A stretch of 64,000 bases of DNA. It comes from Bradyrhizobium stylosanthis (GTDB lineage Bacteria > Pseudomonadota > Alphaproteobacteria > Rhizobiales > Xanthobacteraceae). Of this stretch, positions 62,253-64,000 are shown one piece after another. The notes beneath the pieces were generated by a model that saw only the letters and a list, made by a program, of their open reading frames with translations, had not been told where the DNA came from and did no database searches. Positions within the stretch are counted from its first letter, which is position 1. Every line of letters starts with the position of its first letter. The DNA lies in NCBI RefSeq assembly GCF_001641335.1, contig NZ_LVEM01000002.1:611755-675754 (forward strand), read 5' to 3'. The translations under genes were made by a program, and so were the position numbers.

Positions 62253-62807
62253 TTACCGCGGCGCGCGCTTGGCCAGGATGCGCTGCAGGGTCCTGCGGTG
62301 CATGTTCAGGCGACGCGCGGTTTCCGAGACGTTGCGGTTGCACATCTCGTAGATGCGCTGGATGTGCTCCCAGCGGACGCGGTCGGCCGACATCGGGTTG
62401 GTCGGCAGCTCGGACTTCTCCGCGCTGGTCGACAGCAACGCGGCGACGACGTCGTCGGCATCCGCGGGCTTCGAGAGATAGTCGATCGCGCCCATCTTCA
62501 CCGCGGTCACCGCGGTGGCGATGTTGCCGTAACCGGTCAGCACGATCGCGCGCGCATCCGGGCGCTTCTTCTTCAGCGCCGAGACCACGTCGAGGCCGTT
62601 GCCGTCACCGAGCCTGAGGTCCACCACCGCGAATGCGGGCGCTGCCTTGCCGATCTGCGCGAGGCCGTCCGAGACGGTGTCGCACGATGTCACCGCGAAG
62701 CCGCGTGTCTCCATCGCGCGCGACAAGCGCTCCAGAAACGGCTTGTCGTCCTCCACGATGAGAAGCGAGCGGTCGGTCTGTTCGTTCAGTTCGGCGATGG
62801 CGTTCAA
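62253..62807 (-). CDS. regR: Response regulator RegR/ActR
   Basis: The protein is 184 aa from TTG 62807 (NAIAELNEQTDRSLLIVEDD), with GAGAGGA upstream; the ATG at 62831 would add eight residues. Receiver domain with the phospho-acceptor in VVDLRLGDGNG, conserved Thr/Lys positions LTGYGN and YLSKPAD, then a Fis-type helix-turn-helix at the C-terminus (CNRNVSETARRLNMHRRTLQRIL). This is the PrrA/ActR/RegA type that activates redox- and symbiosis-related genes such as fixR-nifA in Bradyrhizobium. Genes regR and regS lie 103 bp apart and are co-directional. Confidence 0.93.
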   Translation of the reverse strand: MNAIAELNEQTDRSLLIVEDDKPFLERLSRAMETRGFAVTSCDTVSDGLAQIGKAAPAFAVVDLRLGDGNGLDVVSALKKKRPDARAIVLTGYGNIATAVTAVKMGAIDYLSKPADADDVVAALLSTSAEKSELPTNPMSADRVRWEHIQRIYEMCNRNVSETARRLNMHRRTLQRILAKRAPR

Positions 62808-62910
62808 GGTGTTGTCCTCTCTCCTGCACATCTACATATGGCGCCGCAATCGGGCGCCGCCAAGGCCGCCTATAGTCGATCGGGGCCTTCGTGCGACGCA
62901 AGGTCGCGGT

Positions 62911-64000
62911 CTATCCTATTGTTTCTTCGAGGGTCTCGATAGCCTCAAAACGCTGCCTGGGCCAACTGATCTGCACCACCGCGCCGTGTTCCGGGAAGAT
63001 ACGGTTGGTAAACGAGACCTTGGCGCCGGTGCGCTCGAGCAGGGTGCGGGCGATGAACACGCCCAATCCGAGGCCGCGCCGCTCGCCGCCGCCGTCGTCC
63101 TGGGGGCGCCGCCGCGACAGATAGGGCTCGCCGATCCGGTTGAGGATGTCAGGGGGAATGCCGGGGCCGTCGTCGGAGATCAAAAGCTCGATCGTGTCCT
63201 TGTTCCACCAGGCGTTCACCTCGACGGTGGTGTGGGCGAAGTCGACCGCGTTCTCGACGATGTTGCCGACGCCGTAGAGGATCGCCGGGTTGCGCGAGCC
63301 GACCGGCTCGGCCGCGGCGGCGACCGCAATCCGCACCTTGATATCGACGCCGAAATCGCGGTGCGGGGCCACCACTTCCTCGATCAGCTCCGACAGCTTC
63401 ATGCGGTCGAACGGTGCGTCGGTGGAGAGCTGGGTGATCTTGCTGAGGATGTCGCGGCAGCGCTGGGTCTGCTCGCGCAGCGTCTTCAGGTCCGCGGCAA
63501 AGCTCGGATCCTTCACCGTCTTCTCGAGCTCGCGCGAGATCAGGAAGATCGTCGCGAGCGGCGTGCCGAGCTCGTGCGCGGCCGCGGCGGCGAGGCCGTC
63601 GAGCTGGGTCAGATGCTGCTCGCGCGTCAGCACCAGCTCGGTCGCGGCCAGCGCGTCCGCAAGCTTGCGCGCCTCCTCGGTCACCTGGAACGAGTAGAGG
63701 CTGGTGACGCCGATCGCGAGCACGATCGAGAGCCAGACGCCGACGAGATAGATCGGCGGCAGCACCAGGGGATCGTCGGAATCCCAGGGCAGCGGCAGGT
63801 GGAAGAAGAACAGGATCGAGGCGCAGGCGACGGCCAGCACGCCGAGGCCGAAGGTGAAGCGGGCCGGCAGCGCCGTGGCCGAGATCAGCACGGGCGCGAG
63901 GAACAGGAACGAGAACGGGTTCTGCAGGCCGCCGGTGAAGAACAGCAGGGCGGCCAGCTCCACGATGTTCAGCGCCAGCAGGCCGGCCGCCTGCATCGGC
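62911..64000 (-). CDS. regS: Redox sensor kinase RegS/ActS, N-terminus cut by window edge
   Basis: About 360 residues are visible without a stop. The transmembrane part includes GGLQNPFSFLFLAPVLISA, the quinone-binding-type loop of RegB/PrrB. The His box is LAAAAAHELGTPLATIFLI; a conserved Cys follows in TQRCRDIL, comparable to the redox-active Cys of RegB. N box NIVENAVDFA and G boxes DDGPGIP and GLGLGVFIA complete the kinase. It phosphorylates RegR. The N-terminal transmembrane helices are to the right of the window. Confidence 0.93.
   Translation of the reverse strand, partial: PMQAAGLLALNIVELAALLFFTGGLQNPFSFLFLAPVLISATALPARFTFGLGVLAVACASILFFFHLPLPWDSDDPLVLPPIYLVGVWLSIVLAIGVTSLYSFQVTEEARKLADALAATELVLTREQHLTQLDGLAAAAAHELGTPLATIFLISRELEKTVKDPSFAADLKTLREQTQRCRDILSKITQLSTDAPFDRMKLSELIEEVVAPHRDFGVDIKVRIAVAAAAEPVGSRNPAILYGVGNIVENAVDFAHTTVEVNAWWNKDTIELLISDDGPGIPPDILNRIGEPYLSRRRPQDDGGGERRGLGLGVFIARTLLERTGAKVSFTNRIFPEHGAVVQISWPRQRFEAIETLEETIG

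Overview
The window looks like a Bradyrhizobium-type alphaproteobacterial chromosome. The right-hand 36 kb is GC-rich. It carries a branched-chain amino acid-type ABC operon, many c-di-GMP proteins, soluble transhydrogenase, trehalose-type GH13 enzymes and a RegS/RegR-like redox pair. The left-hand 28 kb has a different, lower-GC character and is made of mobile DNA placed at a tRNA-Arg(CCG) gene.

Left to right: (1) Positions 1-6541 are the end of island A, which continues beyond the window. It has a truncated reverse transcriptase of the defence-RT type, a broken SRAP gene, small secreted proteins or lipoproteins, a secreted thermonuclease, and tyrosine integrase A facing the junction. (2) Positions 6542-27976 are a complete island B of about 21.4 kb, bounded by a perfect 52-bp direct repeat of the tRNA-Arg 3' end (6542-6593 and 27977-28028). 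It has its own P4-type integrase, an AlpA-like regulator, a Toprim/DUF927 primase-helicase followed by a striking cluster of 10-bp repeats (candidate origin), small accessory proteins, a phage tail-fibre-like segment, an XRE repressor with tandem operators, a ClpP-like secreted protease, a NYN-domain protein, and a two-gene PD-(D/E)XK nuclease/DNA methyltransferase cassette next to the right end. Identical arm-type repeats sit inside both ends. (3) From 27979 on is the backbone: tRNA-Arg, two overlapping c-di-GMP genes, the livM-H-F-G/binding-protein operon, a CoA-transferase, an MFS carrier with a sigma54-type promoter next to a sigma54 activator, a second GGDEF/EAL protein, an HWE-type kinase, SDR, cytochrome P450, a luciferase-like monooxygenase, SthA, an MFS drug-type exporter, a PHB-depolymerase-type esterase, HxlR regulator, MBL hydrolase, VWA protein, two GH13 enzymes, MmcB, and regR/regS (regS runs off the right edge).

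How it fits together: island B has the parts of an integrating, possibly self-replicating satellite-like element (integrase, excisionase-like factor, primase-helicase, repeat cluster), with cargo that could act on foreign DNA (nuclease/methyltransferase, NYN protein). No capsid, portal or large terminase gene was recognised, so it is not a complete prophage. Backbone intergenic regions are filled with several families of palindromic repeats typical of Bradyrhizobium-like genomes. The most interesting items are the repeat cluster inside the gene after the primase, the tandem-island architecture with matching arm sites, the unlisted-edge reverse transcriptase, and the nuclease/methyltransferase pair.
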